Shown here one piece after another: positions 34,814-42,741 of a stretch of DNA of 64,000 bases. Both the position numbers and the translations under genes were made by a program. A model generated the notes under the pieces. The model was not told where the DNA came from. It ran no database searches and saw only the letters and a program-made list of their open reading frames with translations. The stretch's first letter is position 1, and each line of letters begins with the position of its first letter. The DNA is from Microbacterium sp. YJN-G (GTDB taxonomy: Bacteria; Actinomycetota; Actinomycetes; Actinomycetales; Microbacteriaceae): contig NZ_CP060402.1 of assembly GCF_015040615.1 (NCBI RefSeq), forward strand, positions 1-64,000. Direction: 5' to 3'.

Positions 34814-36768
34814 CGGGTGGATCCTTCGGGGGTCTTGCTGGTCACAGTGACGCCATGGCGGACGGCGTTGAGGAGCGCAATTGCCAGGTTATCGGCAGCC
34901 TCGGACGCTTGCTTCGCGAGACGCTGGGCTTCGTGCATCCGGTGGATGACGTCGTGAATGGCGCGCTGTTCCTCAAGGGGGGGAACCGGAATCTCGATCT
35001 CTCGTATCGGGATGCGCTTGATGCCGGCTCCGGCTGCGAATCGGCGGTTCCATTCGCCCGCGAGGACGTCTGCGAGGTAGTGAGGGTCTAGCTTCGAATG
35101 ATCGACGACCCGGATACGGGAGACGCTCCCAACCGGAAAGCGGCCGCCATCTTCGTCGACGATTGCTCGGACCTTGTCGATGGTGGTCAGCAAAACATCT
35201 CCGGGCAGCGTGAGCGCGCCATGCTCGTCGTGCGCCACGGGCGCGACGGGCGCAAGCTCGCCAGTGCCGACGGCGGCCGCGTCAACTCGGCGATTCTCGA
35301 ACGCGGGGGCTCCTTGCCGCGGGGGCCGCGCCGCGGCTACCTCCATTACCCCCGCTCCGAGTAGTTCGGAGACAGTCATCACTGGCGTCTTCCCGGAGAG
35401 GCGGGGCGGATCCACGTGCCCGACCGCGGTGGGCAGAGCGGTGAGGGTCGATGTCAACCGGGCAGCCGCTCGATCATATTCGCCCGCCAACCGTGCGCCG
35501 TCGATTTCGTCGGCCAGCGTCCATCGAGCGGGGTTGAGATCAGCCTTTCCAGCCGCCAGCTCGTCGATGGATACTCGCGCGTGAGGCACGTTGACGAGCA
35601 AGCTCTCGTCGGTGAGCCATCCGGAGACTTCATCTTCCGGCGTGTCGACCTTGGACGCATCGATAAGCAGCACGCTCGAACGAGCCGACGATTCGGACTT
35701 GCTGAGGACCCAGAGAACCGGAGCGATCGAGGTCTGCGGCAGCATCTTGCCCGGGAGCGCCACGACCGCTCGTACCCAACCACCCAGCAGGAGGTTCCTC
35801 CGGATCTCGGCCTCCGCTCCGGCGCGGGTGGCCGCCACGGGCGATGTGAGCACATAGCCGACACCTCCGGGGGCGAGATGCGCAACAACGTGCTGAAGCC
35901 AGAAGGAGTCACCACTCGAGCGCGGAGGGATCCCAAAGCGGAGCCGTGGGTCGACCATGGTGGTATCACGATCAACCCGCAGCCCGAAGGGCGGCTCCGC
36001 GATGATCACGTCGGCGTGCAGGTCGGGATCAGGGTCCTCGCGTAGGACATCGCCAACGCGTACCTCGAGGTCGACGCCTCGCAGCGTGGCGCGATCGCGG
36101 GCGATCTCTCCTGCGGTCGCGTGGATTTCGTGACCTACCATGCGATCTGGGAGTGCTCCGAGATCGCAAGCGTGGAGCAAGGCCACACCAATTCCGCATG
36201 CTGGGTCGTACAGCGTCCCGTGGTCGAGCGACGCCGCGAGGGAGGCGAGGAGAGCGCTGGTGCGTGAACCAACGAACCCGGTCTCGCCGGCAGCCTTGCC
36301 GAGCGCACGTGACGTCCGCTCAAGCAGCCTGTCTACCGTGTGGGGGAGCTCGTTCCGAGGAACGCTTCGGAGTGCGTCACGTAACTGAGTTACAGCCTCA
36401 TGGTCTGTGTTGGTGGGTATCTGCGGCTGTCGTTCTTCGACGACTGCAACGGCGGTGCGTAGAACGAGCTCGCCGAGTTCGTCCACCCGAAGGTGACCAC
36501 GGAAGAGATTGGCGATCGCCCAGAGACGTGACTCCGGCACCGTCGCGTCCGAGGTTACGGAAGCGTCCGGCCGTCTCTTCTCAGGATGAGCACCAAGCCA
36601 TGCTTCGATGGCGGCAGCCGCGAACAGCGGCTTGCCTGCACTCCCTTCTACCGGTTGTGGGAAGTCGCTCATACGCTTGCGCCAGTTACTTACAGCGGCA
36701 CGCGAGACGCCGGCGAGATCTGCGATATCGCTCGGAGCGAGGAGCCCCGGGTGTGTTGGCGTGGTCAT
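34810..36768 (-). CDS. HTH / N6-methylase / half-specificity fusion protein with EPPF motif
   Basis: A 652-residue multidomain protein. Residues 9-65 form a MerR/excisionase-like HTH (SDIADLAGVSRAAVSNWRKR). A methylase domain follows with DPACGIGV (188-195) as AdoMet site, but the catalytic motif reads EPPF (258-261) instead of the usual N/D-PP-Y/F. The C-terminal 150 residues resemble one HsdS half, ending in IEIPVPPLEEQRAIHDVIH. GGAGG before ATG 36768 is strong. It may be a regulator or a modified-site sensor rather than a methylase. It overlaps hsdM downstream and the NYN gene upstream. Confidence 0.82.
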   Translation of the reverse strand: MTTPTHPGLLAPSDIADLAGVSRAAVSNWRKRMSDFPQPVEGSAGKPLFAAAAIEAWLGAHPEKRRPDASVTSDATVPESRLWAIANLFRGHLRVDELGELVLRTAVAVVEERQPQIPTNTDHEAVTQLRDALRSVPRNELPHTVDRLLERTSRALGKAAGETGFVGSRTSALLASLAASLDHGTLYDPACGIGVALLHACDLGALPDRMVGHEIHATAGEIARDRATLRGVDLEVRVGDVLREDPDPDLHADVIIAEPPFGLRVDRDTTMVDPRLRFGIPPRSSGDSFWLQHVVAHLAPGGVGYVLTSPVAATRAGAEAEIRRNLLLGGWVRAVVALPGKMLPQTSIAPVLWVLSKSESSARSSVLLIDASKVDTPEDEVSGWLTDESLLVNVPHARVSIDELAAGKADLNPARWTLADEIDGARLAGEYDRAAARLTSTLTALPTAVGHVDPPRLSGKTPVMTVSELLGAGVMEVAAARPPRQGAPAFENRRVDAAAVGTGELAPVAPVAHDEHGALTLPGDVLLTTIDKVRAIVDEDGGRFPVGSVSRIRVVDHSKLDPHYLADVLAGEWNRRFAAGAGIKRIPIREIEIPVPPLEEQRAIHDVIHRMHEAQRLAKQASEAADNLAIALLNAVRHGVTVTSKTPEGSTR

Positions 36769-37256
36769 GCTACCTCCATGGTTGCATTCGGGTCGTAGTC
36801 GAGATGCAGAGTGCGTTTGGCGGCCATCCGAAGGCGCCGCGAGCACGCGCCCGGCCGAGAAACAACCGTCACGACGGTGTCGTTCCTAAGCGCCAAGCGC
36901 GAGATCGCGTCCGCGAAGATCCCGTCGCCCGATACGAGAACAACTTCAGTGAACCGCTCTCCGACATGCTCGGACTCAAGGATGTCGAGGAGTTCAAGGT
37001 CGGCGCCGTCGATTCCGCTGCGAAAGCGGAGTCGACGTGGGCCGGCCCATTCGAAGCCTACGGTGCGGACACTCGACCGTCCGCATGCGAGGACAACGTG
37101 GTCGTTGGGTCGAGGACTGACGACCACTTCGATCGCGGCTTGTGCTGCATGGACCTGGCCGGCCATCGTAACGGCACCTCCAACGACGTTCTCGATGTCT
37201 ACGAGGACGAGGCGACGATCAAACGCGCCTTCGCGTGTGTACATTGTATCGTCCAT
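36765..37256 (-). CDS. NYN-domain (PIN-like) nuclease
   Basis: A 163-residue protein of the NYN family, metal-dependent nucleases usually acting on RNA. The acidic positions are Asp20 (LVDIENV), Asp83/Asp86 (GIDGADLELL) and Asp111 (VLVSGDGIFADAI). It is the first gene of the restriction cluster and its stop overlaps the ATG of the HTH-methylase fusion (ATGA at 36765-36768). ATG 37244 is an alternative start; neither has a strong ribosome site. A good promoter lies 37 bases upstream. An RNase at the head of a type I restriction operon is unusual. Confidence 0.75.
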   Translation of the reverse strand: MDDTMYTREGAFDRRLVLVDIENVVGGAVTMAGQVHAAQAAIEVVVSPRPNDHVVLACGRSSVRTVGFEWAGPRRLRFRSGIDGADLELLDILESEHVGERFTEVVLVSGDGIFADAISRLALRNDTVVTVVSRPGACSRRLRMAAKRTLHLDYDPNATMEVA

Positions 37257-37292
37257 TCTGTCTGTGAATCCGATTTGGACTCGATAGGAGTC

Positions 37293-37321
37293 ACGATACG
37301 CTCCTGATCGTTCCCTGTCAA
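37293..37321 (-). promoter_or_regulatory. Sigma-70-type promoter of the restriction operon
   Basis: On the minus strand TTGACA (37321-37316) is followed after exactly 17 nt by TATCGT (37298-37293). The predicted start of transcription is near 37286, leaving a leader of about 30 nt before the NYN gene. Confidence 0.6.
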
Positions 37322-37336
37322 GTGAATCGAGTTCAC
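37322..37336. promoter_or_regulatory. Candidate operator of the restriction operon
   Basis: GTGAATCGAGTTCAC is a palindrome with perfect 5-bp arms that abuts the -35 box of the operon promoter. The heptamer GTGAATC also occurs at 37264-37270 and inverted at 37357-37363, so there are three copies within 100 bp. The HTH-methylase fusion is a candidate binder; the divergent helicase gene shares this region. Confidence 0.45.
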
Positions 37337-37433
37337 AATACGTTTCCCGAATGGAAGATTCACAAACGCGAGCGATTCGATCGCCTGACCCCTGGCATTG
37401 TGCGCTCCCGCTAGCATCCGAATCATCACCCGC

Positions 37434-39239
37434 ATGATTCCGCCGCGCCCACGCAAGGGGGCGAACGTCTCTGAGACGCGCATCTTCGACGCATTCGCCG
37501 GTGCGCACGACGCCGATGACTGGATTGTTCTGCACAGTCTCGAGGTGCGGCGGCATGCGGCGCAGTTCCAGGGGGAGGCGGATTTCATCATCCTCGTTCC
37601 GCGTCAGGGCATCGTCGTGGTCGAGGCGAAGAGCCCGGAGTACGTCGAGTACAAAGACGGCGAGTGGCGGCTCGATCGCATCCCGAACCCCGACAAGAGC
37701 CCGTTCGGTCAGCTCGACGGCAGCATCCGGAGCTTGCGCGGTTACCTCAAGAAGCGTGAGGTGCTCACCGGGTCCGAGCCGATCGCTCGGCTCGTGTGGT
37801 TCACCTCGCTTGACCGCTACCAGTTCAAGAACGCGACACCGGGTGACATGCAGTTCTTCGAGTGGGAGCTCGCGTGGCGGGGCGACCTGCAGCATCCGGT
37901 CAAAGCGATTCAGAAGGTCTTCGACGAGCACGACGCCTGGTACTCGCAGGTCGACGGTGTCGACCACGATCCGACGGCCATGACACGCGAGCACGTCGAG
38001 GACATCGCGGGCGCGCTGCTCGGTGACTTCGCGGGCGGGCGCTCACTCGCTGATCGCAAGCTCGAGCGACTCGACGAGGAGCGTCATCTCCTTCGTGAGC
38101 AGAAGGCCGTGCTCGACATGATCGAACGCAACGATCACATCTACTTCGAGGGGCCGGCCGGAACGGGCAAGAGCTATCTGCTGGCGCAGCTGGCCAAGCG
38201 GTGGCATGCCGATCATCGAACGCTCGTCGTCTGCTGGAACGTGCTCATGGCCGAGGAGCTGCGTGACAGCTTGCGGGCCAGCCGCGGCATCGTCGCGACT
38301 GATATCAACTCGCTCATGCTGCGGCTCGTCGGCCTCGAGGAGAACCCGGCGGATGCCGGGCCAGACTGGTACACGCAGGAGCTTCCTGCTCGAGCGCTCG
38401 CCGCGGTGCGGGACGACCCTGCGCTGGGGGAGTACGACGCGGTGTGCGTCGACGAGTTCCAGGACATCGCGAGCCACCCTGCCGTTCTTGATGTGATCTT
38501 CGCGCTCACCCGCGGTGGTACGGGATCGGGGGTCAAACTCGCGTTCGCCGGCGACGCGCGGCAGCAGATCCTTCGGCCGACGGCGGATCACGTGGATCCG
38601 TTCACCACCGCGAAGGAACGCGTCTCCGACCTCACTCACGTCTCACTCACGCGCGGACTCCGCCAGGTCGCCGGACTCACCAGCGCAGCCGAGAGCCTGC
38701 TGTCGCGGAGGTTCGGCTATCGCGGTCACCGGCTGACCTCAACGATCGACGGTGCTCTGAGCGTCAAACAGGTGCCGTCCGACTCCGACGTGACGCACAC
38801 GCTCGCCGCGGCCCTGCGGGAACTGCTCGAGCATCACCAGCCTCACGACATCGTCGTTCTCAGCCCGTTTGGTGCGCGCAACTCTCTGGCCGGCAAGCTG
38901 CTCGCCGCGACCAGCTTCTCGAAAGAGGAGCGGTGGTTGCGCGACCGGTTGCGGGTGGAGCCGGAGCTCGGGGCTGTGGATATCACGAGCACCGGTGTGG
39001 CCGTTGAGGCGAGCGTGGCGACGCCCGCGCCGGCTTCGGGTGCGCCGCGTACGCCAGCGGGACGGGTGCGGTGGGGATCGATCTTCAAGTACAAGGGTCT
39101 GGATGCTGAAGCGGTCATCCTGACCGACATCGGCGACGAGGGGTCCACCTTCGTGCGTGGTGAAGGGCTCGACTGGTTCGATCTGCTCTACGTCGGGCTG
39201 ACGCGAGCGCGCTATCGGTGCGTGGTCATACCGAATTAG
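37434..39239 (+). CDS. NERD domain-UvrD-like SF1 helicase fusion
   Basis: A 601-residue protein. Residues 10-115 form a NERD nuclease-like domain (QGEADFIILVP, VVVEAK with Glu65/Lys67). A superfamily 1 helicase core follows: Walker A GPAGTGKS (240-247), VCVDEFQDI, GDARQQI and, near the C-terminus, FKYKGLDAEAVIL and LLYVGLTRARYR. Such NERD-helicases are common in defence islands. ATG 37434 lacks a clear ribosome site; TTG 37398 is an alternative. It is divergent from the restriction operon across 177 bp and ends in a terminator shared with the next gene. Confidence 0.83.
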   Translation: MIPPRPRKGANVSETRIFDAFAGAHDADDWIVLHSLEVRRHAAQFQGEADFIILVPRQGIVVVEAKSPEYVEYKDGEWRLDRIPNPDKSPFGQLDGSIRSLRGYLKKREVLTGSEPIARLVWFTSLDRYQFKNATPGDMQFFEWELAWRGDLQHPVKAIQKVFDEHDAWYSQVDGVDHDPTAMTREHVEDIAGALLGDFAGGRSLADRKLERLDEERHLLREQKAVLDMIERNDHIYFEGPAGTGKSYLLAQLAKRWHADHRTLVVCWNVLMAEELRDSLRASRGIVATDINSLMLRLVGLEENPADAGPDWYTQELPARALAAVRDDPALGEYDAVCVDEFQDIASHPAVLDVIFALTRGGTGSGVKLAFAGDARQQILRPTADHVDPFTTAKERVSDLTHVSLTRGLRQVAGLTSAAESLLSRRFGYRGHRLTSTIDGALSVKQVPSDSDVTHTLAAALRELLEHHQPHDIVVLSPFGARNSLAGKLLAATSFSKEERWLRDRLRVEPELGAVDITSTGVAVEASVATPAPASGAPRTPAGRVRWGSIFKYKGLDAEAVILTDIGDEGSTFVRGEGLDWFDLLYVGLTRARYRCVVIPN

Positions 39240-39266
39240 GGGCGCCGAGCGGATTTCGGCGCCCCT
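39238..39266. terminator. Bidirectional terminator hairpin
   Basis: AGGGGCGCCGA (39238-39248) pairs perfectly with TCGGCGCCCCT (39256-39266), loop 7 nt. It overlaps the helicase stop codon and lies 7 bases before the end of the convergent gene. Confidence 0.8.
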
Positions 39267-39272
39267 CAGCGC

Positions 39273-40424
39273 TCACTGGGTGCGGATGATCTGTTCGATA
39301 GCCTGCAGGGGGCTGAGCCCTTCATCGAGCAGGCCAGGGAACCGAGCCCAGAATTCGATCGCTGCGAACGCCGGAATCTCGCGCGGTCTCGCGACCCTCA
39401 GGTTCGCTTGACGCGCGGTCCACGCGAGGTGCGCGGTTCCCAGCATCCGGTACCCGCTCGGCGAGAACCCGACTGCCGCGGCCCTGCGCGCGAACTCGAT
39501 CCACCCGGTGGGCGTCGCGTCGATGCCACCCATGCGGCTGATACTGCCGCGATGGCTCGGCGCGAACTCGCTCATCGCCGCGTGCCAATCGTCCTTCACC
39601 GACTCGAGATCCGCCCACCCCATCGCCTCGGGCGAGGGGAAGGGCGTGGGAACCGTACCCCAACTGCCGACCGGGCGACGCTGGAGCCGCGCGCCATGGC
39701 TGGTGCGCACTCGCTCGAGGGCTTCTGCGATCGGAATCGGGCCTGAACGACGCGAGTCACCTCGCGGCTGCGGCTCATCCACCGCGTACTCCCACTGGTC
39801 GGCGTTCGTCGGCTTCTCGGCGAGGATGTCGCGCCACTCCCGCGCGAACTCGTCGGCGCCGACGTCAGCCCGCACGATCGCGCCAGGTGTGAGGCGTCGC
39901 AGCTGGCCGAGTCCATCCACGATGGGGGAAGACCCGCGGATGCTACCGAACCCGGCATCGATGAAGATCGGATGCTCGTCGGCCGGCCAACCCTCCGAGT
40001 CCGGTGCGACACGGGGCGTCCCTGCGATGATCGATTCGGGAGTTCCGGGAAGCTCGACGACCATGCCTGTGGAGAGATCGTGGACACCGGTCTCGATTCC
40101 CGCGGAGGGCGTGGAACGGGTGGTGCCGACCGGCTCGGGTCCCTCGGTGATGGAGCCGTCCTTCCACTCCACGCGCCACGAACGCTCGCTGTCGAACTGC
40201 ACCCGCACCACGTCTTCGTGGCAGACGCTCGGCGCGCCCGGCCGCGCAACACGGACTTGTGCTGCATTGAGCACTCGGATCAGTTCGTTCCACGTCCAGC
40301 CCGGGTAGTTCTCCGCCACGAACTTGGTGGTGATCCCACGACTGATCGGAATGACGAAGTCGTGGTGGAGCAGCCGCTCGAGTTCGAGGCTTGTTCGGTC
40401 TTCACGGTAGTGCTGAGCATCCAT
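39273..40424 (-). CDS. Hypothetical protein
   Basis: A soluble protein of 383 residues with no domain I can name. Features are an early ITTKFVAENYPGWTWNEL segment, an acidic and Ser/Pro-rich middle with several Trp residues, and a helical C-terminus (IEFWARFPGLLDEGLSPLQAIEQII). There is no signal peptide or membrane helix. The gene is followed by a terminator and preceded by 268 bp without a gene, so it is probably monocistronic. It lies inside the defence island, which is the only hint of a role. Confidence 0.6.
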   Translation of the reverse strand: MDAQHYREDRTSLELERLLHHDFVIPISRGITTKFVAENYPGWTWNELIRVLNAAQVRVARPGAPSVCHEDVVRVQFDSERSWRVEWKDGSITEGPEPVGTTRSTPSAGIETGVHDLSTGMVVELPGTPESIIAGTPRVAPDSEGWPADEHPIFIDAGFGSIRGSSPIVDGLGQLRRLTPGAIVRADVGADEFAREWRDILAEKPTNADQWEYAVDEPQPRGDSRRSGPIPIAEALERVRTSHGARLQRRPVGSWGTVPTPFPSPEAMGWADLESVKDDWHAAMSEFAPSHRGSISRMGGIDATPTGWIEFARRAAAVGFSPSGYRMLGTAHLAWTARQANLRVARPREIPAFAAIEFWARFPGLLDEGLSPLQAIEQIIRTQ

Positions 40425-40692
40425 CGCTCTATCCCTTCAGCGGAAGGGCGATGCCGTCGCATCCCGAACGGACCGGCATCAACCCATCGACTTGCCCGCA
40501 CGCGGTCGCGCCGGACCGGTTCTTCCCCTGGGGCACCCCGCTCGATGGAGGAGGGTTGCCGTGCAGCCGGCCAGGTACCGATGGCTGCAACTCTTGAACC
40601 TGAAAGCGACTGTAGCAGGAGGCGGGGACATCCGGGTCGCACCGGATGCCTGGGTGCCACTGTTCGGCCGGAACGGCAGGTGGCCCTCCGCG

Positions 40693-41644
40693 CTAGTTGT
40701 CGGACCCTCCGCGGGCGGCGAGGGTCGCGAGCCGCGCGAGATCGTTCAGGCGGTAGTCGGACCAGCCGTGCACGGCGAGTTGCCACTCCAGGGGCACCGC
40801 CGAACCGCCGAACACGGCGCCGGCGAGCGATCCCGCGATCGCCGCCACGGTGTCGGTATCGCCTCCGCCGCGGATCGCGCGCTCGACGGCATCCGTCAGC
40901 GATGTCGCTCCGGCGACGGCCGCGAGCGCCGCCTGGAACGCACGCACCACCCATCCGTTCTGGGCCTGGAAATCACGCGGGTGAGCGCCCGGTTCGAGCG
41001 CCTCATCGACGAGCCCCGCCCACCGGGCCCGCCGCTCGGTCGGAATGTGCTGCAGCTGCGCCCGCACGTTGAGTTCGCCGGTCAGGATCGCGTGCCGGAT
41101 AGCCAGACACCACAACGCGCAGGCGTCGGCGTTGTCATCCTCCGTGCGTGAGGCGGGCGATCGCGCTCGCCGCATCCACGAGCTCAGCAGGCGAGCGCTG
41201 CAGATATCCGAGCGCGACAGGGCCGGTGCGCATGAGTGATCCATTGCCGGCGCTGCGGCCGAAGCGTTCGTGATGCTCGCGGGAGGACGCCAGCGCAGCA
41301 TCCGCGGTGATCGAGCCTCGGATGCCCGCGAAGACCGCTCGAGTCTGCGCCCCGACATCCTTCGAGGTGCGCGCCCATTCGATCCAGGCGCGCACGATGT
41401 CAGTGCGGACGTCGGCGTCGACGAGGTCGCGCCCCGCAACCAGCGCCTCGAGCACGGGGATGGCCATGCTCGTATCGTCAGTCCACTCGCCGGGGGCGTG
41501 GCCGAAGACCCCGGTGCCGAAGCTCGGGGTTATCGTGTCGGGCAGAGCCGGGCCGAATTCGTACTGCGATCCGAGGGCGTCACCGGCCGCGGATGCGGTC
41601 ACCGCGCCGATCGCGCGGTCGAGCTGGATGCTGTTGATCGTCAT
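40693..41644 (-). pseudogene. ADP-ribosylglycohydrolase, frameshifted
   Basis: Removes ADP-ribose from proteins or small molecules with a dinuclear Mg site. The first frame (41644 to a TGA at 41135) has DALGSQYEFGP and the metal motif EWTDDTSM. The second frame continues from about 41150 with CALWCLAIRHAILTGEL and the C-terminal metal motif GGDTDTVA. Joining the two by a +1 shift at CACGGAGGATGAC restores a normal protein of about 315 residues, so a single-base insertion broke the gene, unless it is a sequencing error or a recoding site. Start ATG 41644 has AAAGG upstream. It lies beside an NrtR-like regulator. Confidence 0.8.
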
Positions 41645-41661
41645 GGTGAACCTTTCGATTT

Positions 41662-41928
41662 TCAGGCGAACGACGCCTGCGTGCCCACGGGGAGTTCGGG
41701 GAAGACGGTGCGGACGTAACTGAACTGCCACACGTCATCGGGTGCGCCTGGATGCTCGCACACGTGCAGCGCACGGACGCTGGCCTCGGCGGGCTGCGAG
41801 AGCGGGATGCTCAATCGAGCCGATGCGGGCTGATCGCCCGGATTCGGGAGGTCGCGGTAGCAGGCGCCGTCGAGCGGCCCACCGGTGAGGGTGCACCGGA
41901 TGCTCCCGCGAATCTTCTTCTCGGCCAT
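41662..41928 (-). CDS. Small conserved hypothetical protein
   Basis: An 88-residue protein with no named domain. GGPLDG, DLP, LHVCEH and VWQFSYV recall the 105-residue protein at 23646-23963. AGGAGACG before ATG 41928 is a good ribosome site. It is the first gene of a leftward unit ending in the ADP-ribosylglycohydrolase (17-bp gap) and is divergent from the NrtR-like regulator, so it may be under ADP-ribose control. Confidence 0.6.
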   Translation of the reverse strand: MAEKKIRGSIRCTLTGGPLDGACYRDLPNPGDQPASARLSIPLSQPAEASVRALHVCEHPGAPDDVWQFSYVRTVFPELPVGTQASFA

Positions 41929-41952
41929 GACGTCTCCTAATTTGATCACATC

Positions 41953-42012
41953 TGCGTTAATTCATTGAGATGAGTATGCCCCGACCTCCGACATTGCGCA
42001 AGAGTGCGTAAA
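41953..42012. promoter_or_regulatory. Candidate NrtR operators in a divergent promoter region
   Basis: TTGCGCA (41994-42000) and TGCGTAA (42005-42011) form an inverted repeat with one mismatch. Related words TGCGTTAA (41953-41960) and TGCGTAAA (42005-42012) repeat nearby. The location between the regulator and the ADP-ribosylglycohydrolase unit suits binding by the regulator. Confidence 0.45.
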
Positions 42013-42020
42013 ATGTGCGC

Positions 42021-42689
42021 ATGCGCCCCCTCGATGCATTCCCTCGGCCCTCGGTCGCGGTGGATACGGCCGTGCTGACACTGAGCGCCGAAGGAGGGCT
42101 GGGTGCGCTGTTGTTGCCCGCCGAGGATCGGATGCCGGAGCGACTGCCGGGCACCTTTCTGCACGAGGGTGAGCTGCTCGCCGAGGCGGTGCTGCGCTCG
42201 CTTCGCCAGAAGGCGGGCGTGGAGGGGCTCGCGCCCAGGCAGCTTCACGTCTTCGATGCCCTCGACCGCGACGATCGCGGGCGCGTGCTGAGTGTGGCGT
42301 TCTTCGATGTCGTGCGTGTCGATGCTCTGCCCGATGACGCGCTGGTCGCCGACGTGCGCCGCCTGCCGCCGCTCGCGTTCGACCACGACCGCATCATCGC
42401 CTTCGCGGTCGACGCCGTTCGTGCACGGTACGCCGACACACCCGACCCCTCCGAGTTGATCGACGGACCATTCACGCTGAGCCGGCTGCGCACCGTGCAT
42501 GAGGCGGTACTGGACATCGAGCTGCAGCCCGACACCTTCCGGCGCGCCATGATGCCGCACCTGGTGGCGACGGGAGAGCTCGAGCGTGGTGGACGGGGGA
42601 GGCCCGCGGAGCTGTACCGGCGGAGGTGGGCGCCCGTCGATCATTCCGTCGGCATGGTGCGACAACGCAGCGGGGGACCCACCCAGTAA
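42021..42689 (+). CDS. NrtR-like NUDIX-domain transcriptional regulator
   Basis: A 222-residue protein with an N-terminal NUDIX fold and a C-terminal winged helix (about 150-215; FTLSRLRTVHEAVLD, FRRAMMPHLVATGELERG). The NUDIX box is degenerate (GTFLHEGELLAEAVLRSLRQ), with the catalytic REUXEE lost, as expected of a sensor that binds ADP-ribose without cutting it. NrtR proteins repress NAD-related genes. Its divergence from an ADP-ribosylglycohydrolase supports this assignment. ATG 42021 was preferred over GTG 42015. Confidence 0.8.
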   Translation: MRPLDAFPRPSVAVDTAVLTLSAEGGLGALLLPAEDRMPERLPGTFLHEGELLAEAVLRSLRQKAGVEGLAPRQLHVFDALDRDDRGRVLSVAFFDVVRVDALPDDALVADVRRLPPLAFDHDRIIAFAVDAVRARYADTPDPSELIDGPFTLSRLRTVHEAVLDIELQPDTFRRAMMPHLVATGELERGGRGRPAELYRRRWAPVDHSVGMVRQRSGGPTQ

Positions 42690-42741
42690 TCTCGGCAGAG
42701 AAGGTGGGCTCGAGGGGTGTCCGAGCCCGGAAGGTGAGCAG

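Noticed and set aside
40425..40692. Gene or RNA in the 268-bp gap
   Set aside because: Short frames have poor codon use and no start signals; I see no structure beyond weak GC-rich stems.
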